In this document: piece by piece, positions 40,943 to 50,741 of the stretch | Layout of the letters: each line of letters opens with the position of its first letter | Numbering within the stretch: the stretch's first letter is position 1 | Assembly (NCBI GenBank): GCA_019285755.1 | Contig: CP079103.1 | Location: 4,526,001-4,590,000, forward strand | DNA length: 64,000 bases | Origin: Chitinophaga sp. E66 | GTDB lineage: Bacteria > Bacteroidota > Bacteroidia > Chitinophagales > Chitinophagaceae | Direction of reading: 5' to 3' | Notes under the pieces: model-generated | What the model saw: the letters and a program-made list of their open reading frames with translations, nothing else | Databases searched by the model: none | Told to the model about the DNA's origin: nothing | Position numbers and translations under genes: made by a program

Positions 40943-42687
40943 GCCACTCCGTATGTTTCTTCAACTGTTTAATGAGCTTTAAGAATTCGCCCCGGTAACC
41001 GCCGGGATCGGGGCCAGGGCGCTTCGCGATGCGCACCACCATATCCGTGTTTCCCTTGCCCGCATATTGCGATTTGCGGAGCAACATGCCGAACAGGGCC
41101 ACGGAAGCCGCAAACCGGCAATCGTCAGATTCCTCCTCAAAGTTCTCCACGTCAGACCTAATGACGCGCTCCAGGCCGGAAAGCGCAGTGTCTCCGTCCG
41201 TACGCCAGGTAAGCGAAACGGTTGCGACGGCGCCCCGGATCAGGTACCGCCGGCTCTATTTCATACATCGCCACCACGCAATGCCCCGACCCAACAATCC
41301 CCCGGTCACTTTGAGGCTGTCGCCGCTCTCTTCCTTGAGGACTTTATTCTCGTATCCCAGCAAGCGGTAAGCTTTCACCCGCCGCGGATCGAACCTGACC
41401 TCGGCATGCACGTCGCGGGCGATGGTGAACAACGTAGACCCGAACTCCCGGGCAAAGACCTTATTCGCTTCTTCCAGGTCATCGATATATGCGAAGTTAC
41501 CGTTGCCTTTGCTGGCAAGCGTTTCCAGCTTTGAGTCCTTATAATCCTTCATACCGAAACCCAGGCATGTCAGCAGCACACCGCCTTCTTTTTGCATGGA
41601 TATGAGATCTTCCATATCCTGGTCGCTCGTCTGCCCTACGTTGAAATCTCCATCGGTCGCCATGATGACGCGGTTGTTTCCACCTGGTATGAAATTCTCC
41701 CCTGCGATGTGATAGGCCATTTTATGGCCGCCTCGCCACCGGTTGCGCCGCCGGCGCTGAGGTAATCGATGGCGTGGAGGATCTTTTCTTTCTGGTGCCC
41801 CGGCGTGCATGGGAGCACCAGCCTGGCGTTCCGCGTAAGCCACGATGGCTACTTTATCGCGGGGTCGCAGGTTATTGACGAGCACGCGGAAAGCGGCCTG
41901 CAGGAGCGGCAATTTATTAGGGGTACCCATGCTTCCGGAGCAGTCGATCAGGAAAACGAGGTTGCTGGCGGGGAGGCTATCCGTTTCAATCTGCTTTGCC
42001 CTCACGGCGATCTGGAGCAGATGGTGCGCTGGTTCCCAGGGGCAATCGGTATAATGGCTGTACATCGCGAACACGGAATCGCGACGCGGCAGCGGGTAGC
42101 TGTAGTGAAAGTAATTGAGCATTTCTTCGATGCGCACCGCGTCTACAGGCACCGGCTGCTTCAACCGCGCAAAGCGGCGCATGTTGCTGTAGGCCGCACG
42201 GTCTACGTCCAGCGCGAAGTCGGATACTGCTTTCTTACGGGTGTCTACGAATTTGTTTTCGTATAACCGGCCGTAGGTTTCGTCGTAAAAGTTGGTGATG
42301 GAAATACCGAGGTTACTATAGTTGGGATTGGTGCTGTGGGCATACCGCGCACGGGCTTTTGCCGTGGCAATATCATTGCTGGCAGTGGAATTGTTCTTAA
42401 GGGGCTCAGTTCGATGAGCATGCGGTCATACTGGAGGGGCACAGCTTTGCGCGCATATCCGGGGCGTTCGAAAACCAGGTGGGTGCTGCCGTGAGGACTT
42501 CTATCCTGAATAAGCCGTATTGATTCGTTTGCACGGAAGAAGTGTCTGGCCAAACGGTGACCTTCACCCCGGGAACCGGATCATGCCGGATGCTATCCTG
42601 CACGGCGCCGGTCACCACTTTTCGCAGTTGTGCCACTCCCGTCATGCCCCAGCATACGCAGAGGAACAACATGAGGAGTTTATACAT
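40935..42687 (-). CDS. Exported VWA-domain protein (YfbK type)
   Basis: About 585 residues. MYKLLMLFLCVCWGMTGVAQ signal peptide, then a carboxypeptidase-regulatory-like domain (about 25-100, VTGAVQDSIRHDPVPGVKV). A VWA-N domain comes next (PVDAVRIEEMLNYFHYSYPL), then VWA with a complete MIDAS start LVFLIDCSGSMGTPNKLPLL and GGNNRVIMATDGDFNVGQT. The end is the DUF3520-like domain. At least four breaks (42490, 42220, 41745, 41255). The YfbK type often reaches the outer surface; the ligand is unknown. Transcribed downstream of hpt, 70 bp away. Confidence 0.88.
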
Positions 42688-42757
42688 CGAAATATATTAC
42701 ATACACCGATATATAAATTTACGTAATTCTTTGATCCTGCGGCCGCAGCCGCTAAAA

Positions 42758-43287
42758 TTACTCTTCCAGCCGGTAAATTTCGGGAGGTTGCGGCCCAGGC
42801 CGTCATAGTCGAGGCCATAGCCAAGGAGGAATTTATTAGGGACGGAGAAGCCCAGGTAGTCGATTTTGACAGGATGTGTCAGGGCTTCGGGTTTATGCAG
42901 CAGGGATACCACGAGCAGCTGCGCGGGATGCTGGTGCTCCAGCTGCGGCAGGAACTGGCTGAGGGTTTTGCCGGTATCCACGATATCTTCCAGGATCACC
43001 ACGGTGCGGCCGTAAAGATCTTCGTCGAGGCCAATGGCGGTGATGACGTTGCCCGTAGACTTTGTGCCTTTGTAGGAAGCCAGTTTAATGAAGGAGATCT
43101 CCGCTTCGATGGACAGGTACTTGAACATATCGGCGGCGAACATGAAGGATCCGTTGAGGATAGCGATAAAAAGCGGCCGTTTCCCTTCGAGGTCGAGGCT
43201 CAGCTGTTGCGCCATTTCTTTGATGCGCGCCTGCAGTTTCTCTTCAGTGATATAGGGGACGAACTTTTTATCATGTACCTGGATCAT
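42758..43287 (-). CDS. hpt: Hypoxanthine phosphoribosyltransferase
   Basis: About 176 residues. Salvages hypoxanthine (and guanine) with PRPP. FIAILNGSFMFAADM, EISFIKLASYKGTKSTG and the PRPP loop VVILEDIVDTGKTLSQFLP are the family's catalytic parts; FSVPNKFLLGYGLDYDGLGR binds purine. One break near 42783 hides the last eight residues (repaired ending PEIYRLEE, stop at 42758). The third gene of a minus-strand run with the O-methyltransferase and glucosaminidase genes. Confidence 0.95.
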
Positions 43288-43308
43288 CGTGTGTACTCGT
43301 TTAGGCGG

Positions 43309-44662
43309 TTATTTTTTCACGACCAGTTGCTGGCCGATCTTGATAGCGTTATCCTGCAGGTTGTTCCATTGCTGGAGTTGCGACACCGTGCAGCCGTACT
43401 GGCGGGAGATGCTGTACAGCGTTTCCTTTTCGCCTACGGTATGGTATTGTTCGCGGGCGGTGGTTTGCGCGCCGGCTTTCTTGAGGTCTTCGATCATGCC
43501 GGGGGCAGCGCGGAGGGCGATTTTTCAGGAGCGGGCGGCGGGGTAGCCGGCCTGCTTTCTGCAACGGCGCCTGCGCGGAGGCCTTCTCGATTTCCTTTTT
43601 AATATCCTGGATGATCTCGCGGGGCTTCAGGTCTTCGTGCTCGTCTACGATCGCTACGGAGTTACTGCCGAGGCGGGGCTTGGCGGAAGCGTACCCATCC
43701 AGCGCGATGCGTTCACCGGCCGCGGGTTGTTCGCCTTCCTGGAGCTTATTGCGGCGGCGTACCCAGCGGAGCTGCACGCCTTCGGCCTGGGAGATGTCGT
43801 GCAGGGTTTCGCCGGGGCCACGATGTGAAAATCGTTAGCTCCGCGTTTGCTCTTGCCCTGCAGGAAGATGACCATATCCTTTTGCAGGGGCACGTCTGCC
43901 GCGAGGTCGTTATACTTCAGCAAAGAACTGAGGCGGATATCTTTAGCCGCTGCCCTGGATGAGCGCGGTTCCTTTTTTAACAAAGATGGCTTTGCGATTG
44001 TTGATGCGGAACTCGCTGTTCTCGGGGTACTTCTTCGCTGCGGCGGAGCGGCGGCCGCCACGGGCGGAAGGCTGCGCCTGTTGCGCGGGCGCGTAGGCGC
44101 CGGGGTCTCCGGCAAATACGGAACCGGTGTTGATCTCACCTTTACCCATGGCAATATCGGTAAATTGCTGAAGGCCGTACGTTTCGATGATCTGGATGAG
44201 CTGCTGGGGATAGGTGCGGCTCGTGGCGTAGCCGGCCGTTTTCAACCCGTAAGCCCAGGCCTTGTAATCGTTAGGGTTCAGATCGAACAGGAATTTGTAC
44301 CGGGGATTATTACGGAGGAAGTCGGAGTGATCTTTCCAGGACTCGTGGGGCGAACCGTATTTGCGGAAGCACTCTCCTTTCGCATCGTCGTCGTAGCTCA
44401 CGCTGGGGCCTGTCCAGTTATTCTTGCATTTGATGCCGAAGTGGTTGTTGCTGTTAAGACAGAGCCAACCGTTGCCGGACTGTGTTTCCAGGATGCCCTG
44501 TGCGAGCTTGATGGATGCGGGAACGCCGGAGCGGCGCATTTCTTCCATCGCGACCAGCTTGTAGGTGTCGATGTACTGTTGGGTGCTGATGTTCTGTGCG
44601 AAGCTTTGTATGGCTCCGCCAATTAGCAAACAGATTGCCAGGCAGTATGACTTTACTTGCAT
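43309..44662 (-). CDS. Glucosaminidase (GH73) with LysM repeats
   Basis: About 452 residues. MQVKSYCLAICLLIGGAIQS signal peptide, ending SFAQN. The GH73-type domain (about 30-190) has SIKLAQGILETQSGNGWL with the likely catalytic Glu and NHFGIKCKNNWTG, YGLKTAGYATSRTYPQQLI. A basic linker and two or three LysM-like modules follow; the last is YHTVGEKETLYSISRQYGCT. Breaks near 43955, 43820 and 43570. Cleaves peptidoglycan during wall turnover or division; exported to the periplasm. Confidence 0.92.
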
Positions 44663-44688
44663 TATATGTCGAATTTAATGGGTCGTAT

Positions 44689-45329
44689 TTATTTCTTGCG
44701 GATGAGTAAAACCCCATCGCGCAGGGTGAGCAGCAGCGTTTCCGCGCGCTCGTCGGCAATCGCTTTTTCCACGAAGCGGATCATGGCTTTCGCGTTGTTG
44801 CTTTGTTCGGCTTCCGGCAAAACCACTTCGCCGTGATAGAGCACATTATCCGCCAGCATAAACCCTCCCGGCCGGAGCTTCTCCCATACCAGGTCGTAGT
44901 AGTTTCCGTATCCGGCTTTGTCTGCGTCGATGAAGACGAGGTCAAAGGTTTCGTTGAGTTGCGGATGATGCCCGCGGCTTTGCCGATGTGCTGGGTGATC
45001 TTCGCGGTAAGACCGGCTTCCGCGATGTAACGCGCGGCCATGTCTTCCAGCTCTTCATTAATGTCTATGGTATGCAGCATGCCATCGGGCGCGAGGCCCT
45101 GGGCGAGGCAAATGGCCGAATACCCGGTGTAGGTACCGATCTCAAGGATACGGCGTGGGCGCATCATATGGCTCACCATCGACAAAAACACTCCCTGCAC
45201 ATGGCCACTCAACATATGCGGCTGATCCACCTTGAGGTAAGTTTCCCTGTGGAGCCGATACAGCAGGTCCGCTTCCGCACTGGTGTACTTATCTGCAAAC
45301 GCCTGTATATCCCCGGGTATTACCTCCAT
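44689..45329 (-). CDS. SAM-dependent O-methyltransferase (catechol type)
   Basis: About 213 residues. ILEIGTYTGYSAICLAQGL is the SAM site, LHTIDINEELEDMAARYIAE the acidic loop, and after repair near 44952 DLVFIDADKAGYGNYYDLVW gives the metal-binding Asp set of the O-MTase (YrrM/COMT-like) family. Stop at 44689. First gene of the operon with the glucosaminidase and hpt (26 and 21 bp gaps). Substrate unknown. Confidence 0.9.
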
Positions 45330-45572
45330 GCCTTATTTTTTTGCAAACCTAAGCAATTATCAAGAATATGCGATATATGTGAAGGACTGAAAATAAATCG
45401 AGCCTGATAGTAATACCAGGCTCTTTACCCCATGTTAACCATTAAAAGACACAACTATTGACCATATACTAATGCGATTAATGGTCCACAATAGGCTGTG
45501 ACTTTATAAATATATATGCAATTTCAACATCATGCATGAATATATTTCATGTGTATATAACTTAAAGCTAAT
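45330..45572. other. AT-rich intergenic region with a weak hairpin
   Basis: Contains CAAACCTA at 45344-45351, which on the minus strand is TAGGTTTG, a -7 element 14 bp before the O-methyltransferase ATG. GAGCCTG near 45398 pairs with CAGGCTC near 45418, a weak terminator candidate for the LOG-family gene. A short inverted repeat (GACCAT / ATGGTC) lies near 45458-45485. No gene seen. Confidence 0.5.
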
Positions 45573-46271
45573 CTAAAAATTAGGCCGCAGTTTGTTGGAA
45601 GCGTAGAACTCGCGGAAGTAGTCTACCACTTCATCCGCGGTGTCGAAAACCTTCAGCAGATTGAGGTCTTCGGGGTGGATGTTGCTTTCTTTCTTCATCA
45701 TCACTTTGTCGATCCATTCCAGCAAGCCGCCCCAATATTCGGAGCCAACAAGTACCAGCGGCGTCTCGGTCATTTTCCTGGTCTGGATGAGGGTGGCGAC
45801 TTCGAAGAACTCGTCCATCGTACCGAAGCCTCCGGGCATCATGACGAAGCCCTGGGAATATTTGGTGAACATCACCTTCCGAACGAAGAAGTAGTCGAAG
45901 TTGAGGCTCTTATCGCGGTCGAGGAAAGGGTTGGCGTATTGTTCGTGGGGCAGCGTGATGTTGAGGCCAACGCTGGTACCGTCTGCCAGTTGCGCGCCTT
46001 TGTTGGCCGCTTCCATGATACCGGGGCCGCCACCGGAAATGATACCGAAACCATCTTCGGCAAGGCGCTTGGCGATCTCGCAGGCGAGCTCATAATACAC
46101 GTTGCCAGAGCGGGTTCTGGCCGACCCGAATATAGAAATACAGGGACCTATCTTGGCGAGGGCTTCGAATCCTTCCACGAATTCGGCCATGATCTTAAAT
46201 ATCTGCCAGCTGGAATGCGCTTTCGTTTCCGTCCAGTCGCGCATTTTCAGGTTCTTTAACGAATCATTCAT
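45573..46271 (-). CDS. LOG-family Rossmann protein (TIGR00730 type)
   Basis: Intact, 232 residues. ISIFGSARTRSGNVYYELAC, GFGIISGGGPGIMEAANKGA and VMMPGGFGTMDEFFEVATL carry the GGGxGxM and PGGxGTxxE motifs of the LOG family. Such proteins are nucleoside-monophosphate phosphoribohydrolases; plant LOG activates cytokinin, and the bacterial role is less clear. Starts 34 bp after the symporter stop, so the two genes are likely one transcript. Confidence 0.92.
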   Translation of the reverse strand: MNDSLKNLKMRDWTETKAHSSWQIFKIMAEFVEGFEALAKIGPCISIFGSARTRSGNVYYELACEIAKRLAEDGFGIISGGGPGIMEAANKGAQLADGTSVGLNITLPHEQYANPFLDRDKSLNFDYFFVRKVMFTKYSQGFVMMPGGFGTMDEFFEVATLIQTRKMTETPLVLVGSEYWGGLLEWIDKVMMKKESNIHPEDLNLLKVFDTADEVVDYFREFYASNKLRPNF

Positions 46272-46305
46272 CTGCTATGCTTTTGGTATTGTAATCTACG
46301 TTTTT

Positions 46306-47800
46306 TTACTGCAGCGCGGGCAGGGCGCTCTTTTTGGAAAACAGCCATAAACCTATATACGTAAACAGGCCGTTCACGATCAGCAATTCATTGCCGAATT
46401 TATATCCGCCCAGCCAGTCGCCGGAATATTGCTTCAGGAAGAAGCAGAGCAAAGGGGCGATTAGGCAAACGATCAGCGAACCGTAATCCAGGATGGGGCG
46501 CTTGTTGAGTATCCCGAAAGCAAACAACCCCAGCATCGGCCCGTAGGTAATGGTAGCCAGGAAGAGCACGGAGTCGATGATCGCGTCGTTGTTGAACTCG
46601 CGGAACAAGAGGATCGTGCCCAGCAGCGCCACGGCGCAACCGATATGGATCATGTTCTTGATGCGCTTGCGGCGCGCATCGATCCCGTCTGTCGGGTAAC
46701 CCAGGATATCGATATAGAAGGAAGTAGTGAGCGTGGTCAGTACGCTGTCTGCACTGGAGAATGTGGCGGCGGTCAGCCCTACGATGAATATCACGGAAGC
46801 AAATGTTCCCGGTACCCCAGCGCCAGCAGCGGGAACACCTGGTCCGTAGCCGGCGCACCCTTGGCCGTCAGCGGCATCGCGATGTTGTTTGCGTGCAGAT
46901 ATTGGTACAACAGGATACCCAGGCTCAGGAAGAACACGTTCACCACCAGCTGCATGATGCTGAAGGAATAAATATTCTTCTGCGCCTCTTTGAGCGACCG
47001 GCAACTGAGATTCTTCTGCATCATGTTCTGATCCAGCCCCGTCATCGTTACCGCGATCATCATCCCCCAAAGAACTCCTTGGGGAAGAAATTAGACTGCT
47101 TCCAGTCCCAGAAGAAAGTTTTAGAATGCGGACTGGAGATCACGTTGCTCACCAGGTCGCCTATCCCCAGTTCAGGTCACGGCATATCACTACGATGGTC
47201 AGCACAACGGCCATCAACAGGAAGGTCGACTGCATGGCGTCTGTCCACACGAGGGTTTTGATCCCCCGCGATAAGTATATACCAGCATCAACGCGATCAT
47301 GATGGAAACCGACAGGGCGAAGGGAATGCCATAATAGTCGAACACGAACAACTGCAACACGCCCGCCACGAGGAACAGCCGCGCCGCGGCGCCCACGAGC
47401 CTCGACAGGATAAAGAACAGGGCCCCGTCTTCTGCGTCACCGGCCCGAAGCGTTGCTGCAGGTAAGTATAAATAGAAGTAAGGTTGCGGTTATAATACAA
47501 CGGCAGCAGCACCGTGGCGATCACGACGTAGCCGAGTATATATCCCAATATGGTCTGCAGATAAGAGAAGGAGGCCACTTCCACCTTGCCTGGCACGGAG
47601 ATGAAGGTTACGCCCGAAAGGGAGTCGCTGATCATGCCGATCGCCACGAGGTACCAGACCGAGTTGCGGTTGCCGATGAAATACGATTGCTCATCCACCT
47701 TGCGGGTGGTGAGGTAAGAAACCAGCAGTAAGAGGATAAAATAGCAGGCAATGAACAGAACGAAAATTCCCGGTGATATTGGCGTCATCGAAATAAACAT
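46306..47800 (-). CDS. Sodium:solute symporter family protein, second
   Basis: About 500 residues with 12-13 TM helices. I chose ATG 47800; 47788 is also possible. LVSYLTTRKVDEQSYFIGNR, NSVWYLVAIGMISDSLSGVT and the sodium-site stretch FIVGLTAATFSSADSVLTTL mark the family. Breaks near 47405, 47265, 47150, 47065 and 46805. It is not closely alike to the symporter at 39.5 kb in its first helices. A terminator upstream separates it from the FAD oxidoreductase; the LOG gene follows. Substrate unknown. Confidence 0.9.
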
Positions 47801-47842
47801 GTTAAAACAACTAAAAATAGGGATTTCAGCAGGAAAAAGCAT

Positions 47843-47870
47843 AAAAAAGGACCAGCTGAAAAGCTGGCCC
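47843..47870 (-). terminator. Terminator of the FAD oxidoreductase gene
   Basis: On the minus strand GGGCCAGCT, TTTC loop, AGCTGGTCC then TTTTTT (47870 down to 47843). It lies in the 96-bp gap before the second symporter. Confidence 0.85.
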
Positions 47871-47896
47871 TATATACATATCACAAATACGGGAAA

Positions 47897-49017
47897 TTAT
47901 TCCCCGGCTGTCACGTCGCGCGCGAGGCCGAATGACAAGGTCATTCCAGCCCCTCCCAGCCCGTTAACGATCGTTACGCCGGGCGCTGGGCGCAACACGA
48001 GATCGTGGCCGCCGTTGGTCAGTTTCGGATATATGCCGTGCCAGCGCTCCTGGATATCCAGGGCGGGCGCGTGGAGGAAAGTGTTGATGTATCGGAGGAT
48101 GAGGTCGGAGATATGCTCCTTGTCGAAGGGATCCACCTCCCAGCCGTATTCATGGGAATCGCCCAGCGAGAGCTCCCCTGCCCCGTTCTGCGTCACCATA
48201 AGGTGGATGCCGTATTTCACGTATTCCGGCAGCGTGGCTTCCACCCTCTGCTTAACGGCTTCCAGGCCTTTGCAATGGGCAAAAGAGGCGTAGTGCAGCA
48301 TCGACATGCCGGTTACCAGCGCCGGCCCCAGCTTCCAGCCATCGGGCTGGGGAACGGTGCGGAGCATCTGGAGCTTGCAGCGCGTAAGGGGCGCCGCGGC
48401 GAACACCTCCGGGTATAGCGTTTCGAAGTCGTACCCGCTGCAGACGTATACGTTATCTACCTTCCACTTTTCGTCTTTCGTTTCGATATGCGGCAGTTGA
48501 ATACCGTTGACAGGCGTCCCGAACCGGAAGGTGACGCCGTGGGCCCTTTCGAGCCAGGCGGCCAGGCGGGCGCTTGCTTCGCGGGGGTTGACGGTCATCT
48601 CCAGCGGGCTCCACAATGCGGCCTGCAATCCCCGGGACGGAAAGCGCTGCTTTTCTGCCTGGCAGCTTCGGGCGTCAGTACTTCACACCTGATGCCCGTG
48701 GTAGCGGCAAATTCTTCCAGTACGCCCGCTTCATCTGCATGGTACGCCAGCAGCATGGACCCGTTCTCTTCTACCGGCAGCCCCGATTCCCGGGCTATCT
48801 GCTGCCAGGTAGCACGGCCATACAAGGCGCGCTCGTAGATGTTGCCGGGCTTTTGCCCCAGCGTCCAGACGAGGCCGAAGTTGCGGAAAGAAGCGCCCAG
48901 GGGCGCGGGATTGCGCTCAAAGACCACCACCTTCCTGCCTTTTAAGGCGAGGTGGTATGCGGTGGCCAGGCCAACGATGCCTGCGCCGATGACTGCTGTA
49001 TCTGCTTGCTGGTACAT
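47897..49017 (-). CDS. FAD-dependent oxidoreductase, TIGR03364 type
   Basis: About 373 residues. ADTAVIGAGIVGLATAYHLA and VVVFERNPAPLGASFRNFGL bind FAD; GSMLLAYHADEAGVLEEFA, DNVYVCSGYDFETLYPE and TIVNGLGGAGMTLSFGLA complete a DadA/DAAO-like fold. I recognise it as the TIGR03364 family, named for association with aminophosphonate metabolism, but no phosphonate genes are near. One break near 48620. It probably oxidises an amine or amino acid. Confidence 0.85.
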
Positions 49018-49078
49018 GCAACAAATATAGCAGTATTAGTAAATAATTGTTTAGTAATTATGAACTATTAACAGAGAA

Positions 49079-49648
49079 TTAAAAACCGAAGTTGCCACCA
49101 ACGGAGAAGACGGGGCGGTTGCGGTAAGGGGAGTAATCATCCTGCAATACGTCGTACAACAGCATGATCACGAAGGCGGAATTGGCGCCGATGGGCTGAA
49201 CATAGCCGCCGCCCAGCAGGAGGCTCGGAGCGGTATTTTTGAATTTCTCCGTGCGGCGGGGCGTATCGTAGATCTGCGTTTTCAGGCTGATGGAGTTGAA
49301 CTCGGGCTGTGCCTGCAGGAAGAGGAATTCCAACGGATAATAGCGGCCCCAGACGCCGCCGCCCAGGATGGTGGAGTTGTCTTTATATTCGAAGCCGTTG
49401 CTGCGGTACTTCTCCCAGGTGAACTGGGCGTTAATGGCAACGCCGCCCGCGAACTTCGGGCTGAAGCGGTAACCGATCAAAGGAGATACGTTTACAAGGG
49501 AGTAATTGCCGAAAGCGAATCCGAATGTGCCGCCGATCATCAGCTTGCTGGGATCGAAGCCACGGGCGGTGTCTACCCGGTAAGGCGTCTGGGCAAATGC
49601 GGTCTGCAGGGAAAGCAGGAAAATCGCGAACAGGCAAATCCTTTTCAT
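49079..49648 (-). CDS. Small outer-membrane beta-barrel protein
   Basis: Intact, 189 residues from ATG 49648 (a GTG two codons upstream was rejected). MKRICLFAIFLLSLQTAFAQ signal peptide. The body alternates polar and hydrophobic residues in strands such as IGGTFGFAFGNYSLVNVSPL and KFAGGVAINAQFTWEKY, and ends in an aromatic FSVGGNFGF, the usual barrel C-terminus. Function unknown; OmpW/porin-like small barrel. Confidence 0.85.
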   Translation of the reverse strand: MKRICLFAIFLLSLQTAFAQTPYRVDTARGFDPSKLMIGGTFGFAFGNYSLVNVSPLIGYRFSPKFAGGVAINAQFTWEKYRSNGFEYKDNSTILGGGVWGRYYPLEFLFLQAQPEFNSISLKTQIYDTPRRTEKFKNTAPSLLLGGGYVQPIGANSAFVIMLLYDVLQDDYSPYRNRPVFSVGGNFGF

Positions 49649-49719
49649 GAGCACGTATTTTTACACGGCTAAATTATCGGATTTTTCCCGACGGCCGTTC
49701 AAGATTAACGAATTCTTTA

Positions 49720-50735
49720 TCAGAAAGACGGGCACAAAGTGTACCGCTTGGCGTGAGAGAAGCTCCGGTTCGGGTACAACCCAAGGTACAACAGGCTCAC
49801 TTCGTACGCGCCTTGCCGTTTGTTGGCGGCAGACAACATACTGGTGGTCACGTCATAATTGAACATGAGCCTGAAATTAGATACCTGGTACCCAACCAGC
49901 AGGGCCGCCGCGTCTTTCAGGCGGTAATAAGCGCCCCGAACAGCTGTTGCGTGCCATCGCCCGAAAGGTTATAGGCCGCATAAGCCCCGAACATCGTTTC
50001 GCTCACATTACCCTGCCGCGCGTAGTAGGCGCCCGGGTTAAGGATCACCTTATCGCTCATTTTAAGGCTTGCATTCAGGAAGCCGATATATCGCCGGTCG
50101 ATTTTATTGTTGCCGTCGTAGAAGGATTCGCGGGGGTATTGACGTGGTGAGCGGAGAAACCGCCATTGATGTACACCAGCTCATTGGGAAAAAACGCGTA
50201 GTTCATGCCCACCTGCAGATCAAGGTAGCCAACGGAAGCCTGGGTGAACGGCTCGCCCGAGAACATCTGCGAGTCGAAGAACTGCCCGTTCCATTGTGAT
50301 CCGAAAGTCAGCTTGCTCAGATCCACTCTTTTATCCGCATACCCTACGTTGAAACCGGCGGATAACAAACTGCTCTGGCCAAGCAGCTGGTGATAAGCCA
50401 CCGATCCATATGCCTTGGTGCTGGCCAGGTTGCCGCTGCCAGCCACATCCCGGAGGATCATACCCCTAAACCTACCCAGCCGTACGTCAACCGGTCGCGG
50501 AAGAGCTGCGCATCCCCGAAAACGGACATGGTCTTATAGGGCACCGGTATGGTAGCCCATTGGTTGCGGTAATTAACGCCCACCCGGTAGTTGCCGTCAG
50601 GTATGAAGCCGGTATTGGCCGGGTTTGTCGACAATGGTGAATTGAAGAACTGCGAAAATGCAGGTCTTGCGCAGCAGCCGGGGCTGCAGCCGCGAGGCAA
50701 CAAACGATCGATATGTAGTACACTGCTTTTCTCAT
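49720..50735 (-). CDS. PorP/SprF family T9SS outer-membrane protein, second
   Basis: About 339 residues. MRKAVYYISIVCCLAAAAPA signal peptide ending AAAQDLHF, then FFNSPLSTNPANTGFIPDGN and VNYRNQWATIPVPYKTMSVF, the family opening. SSLLSAGFNVGYADKRVDLS, ELVYINGGFSAHHVN and an ending LCPSF follow; stop at 49720. Breaks near 50670, 50460, 50130 and 49925. Downstream of and 6 bp from the SBBP/PKD cargo gene, so cargo and partner are co-expressed. Confidence 0.93.
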
Positions 50736-50741
50736 AACCCG

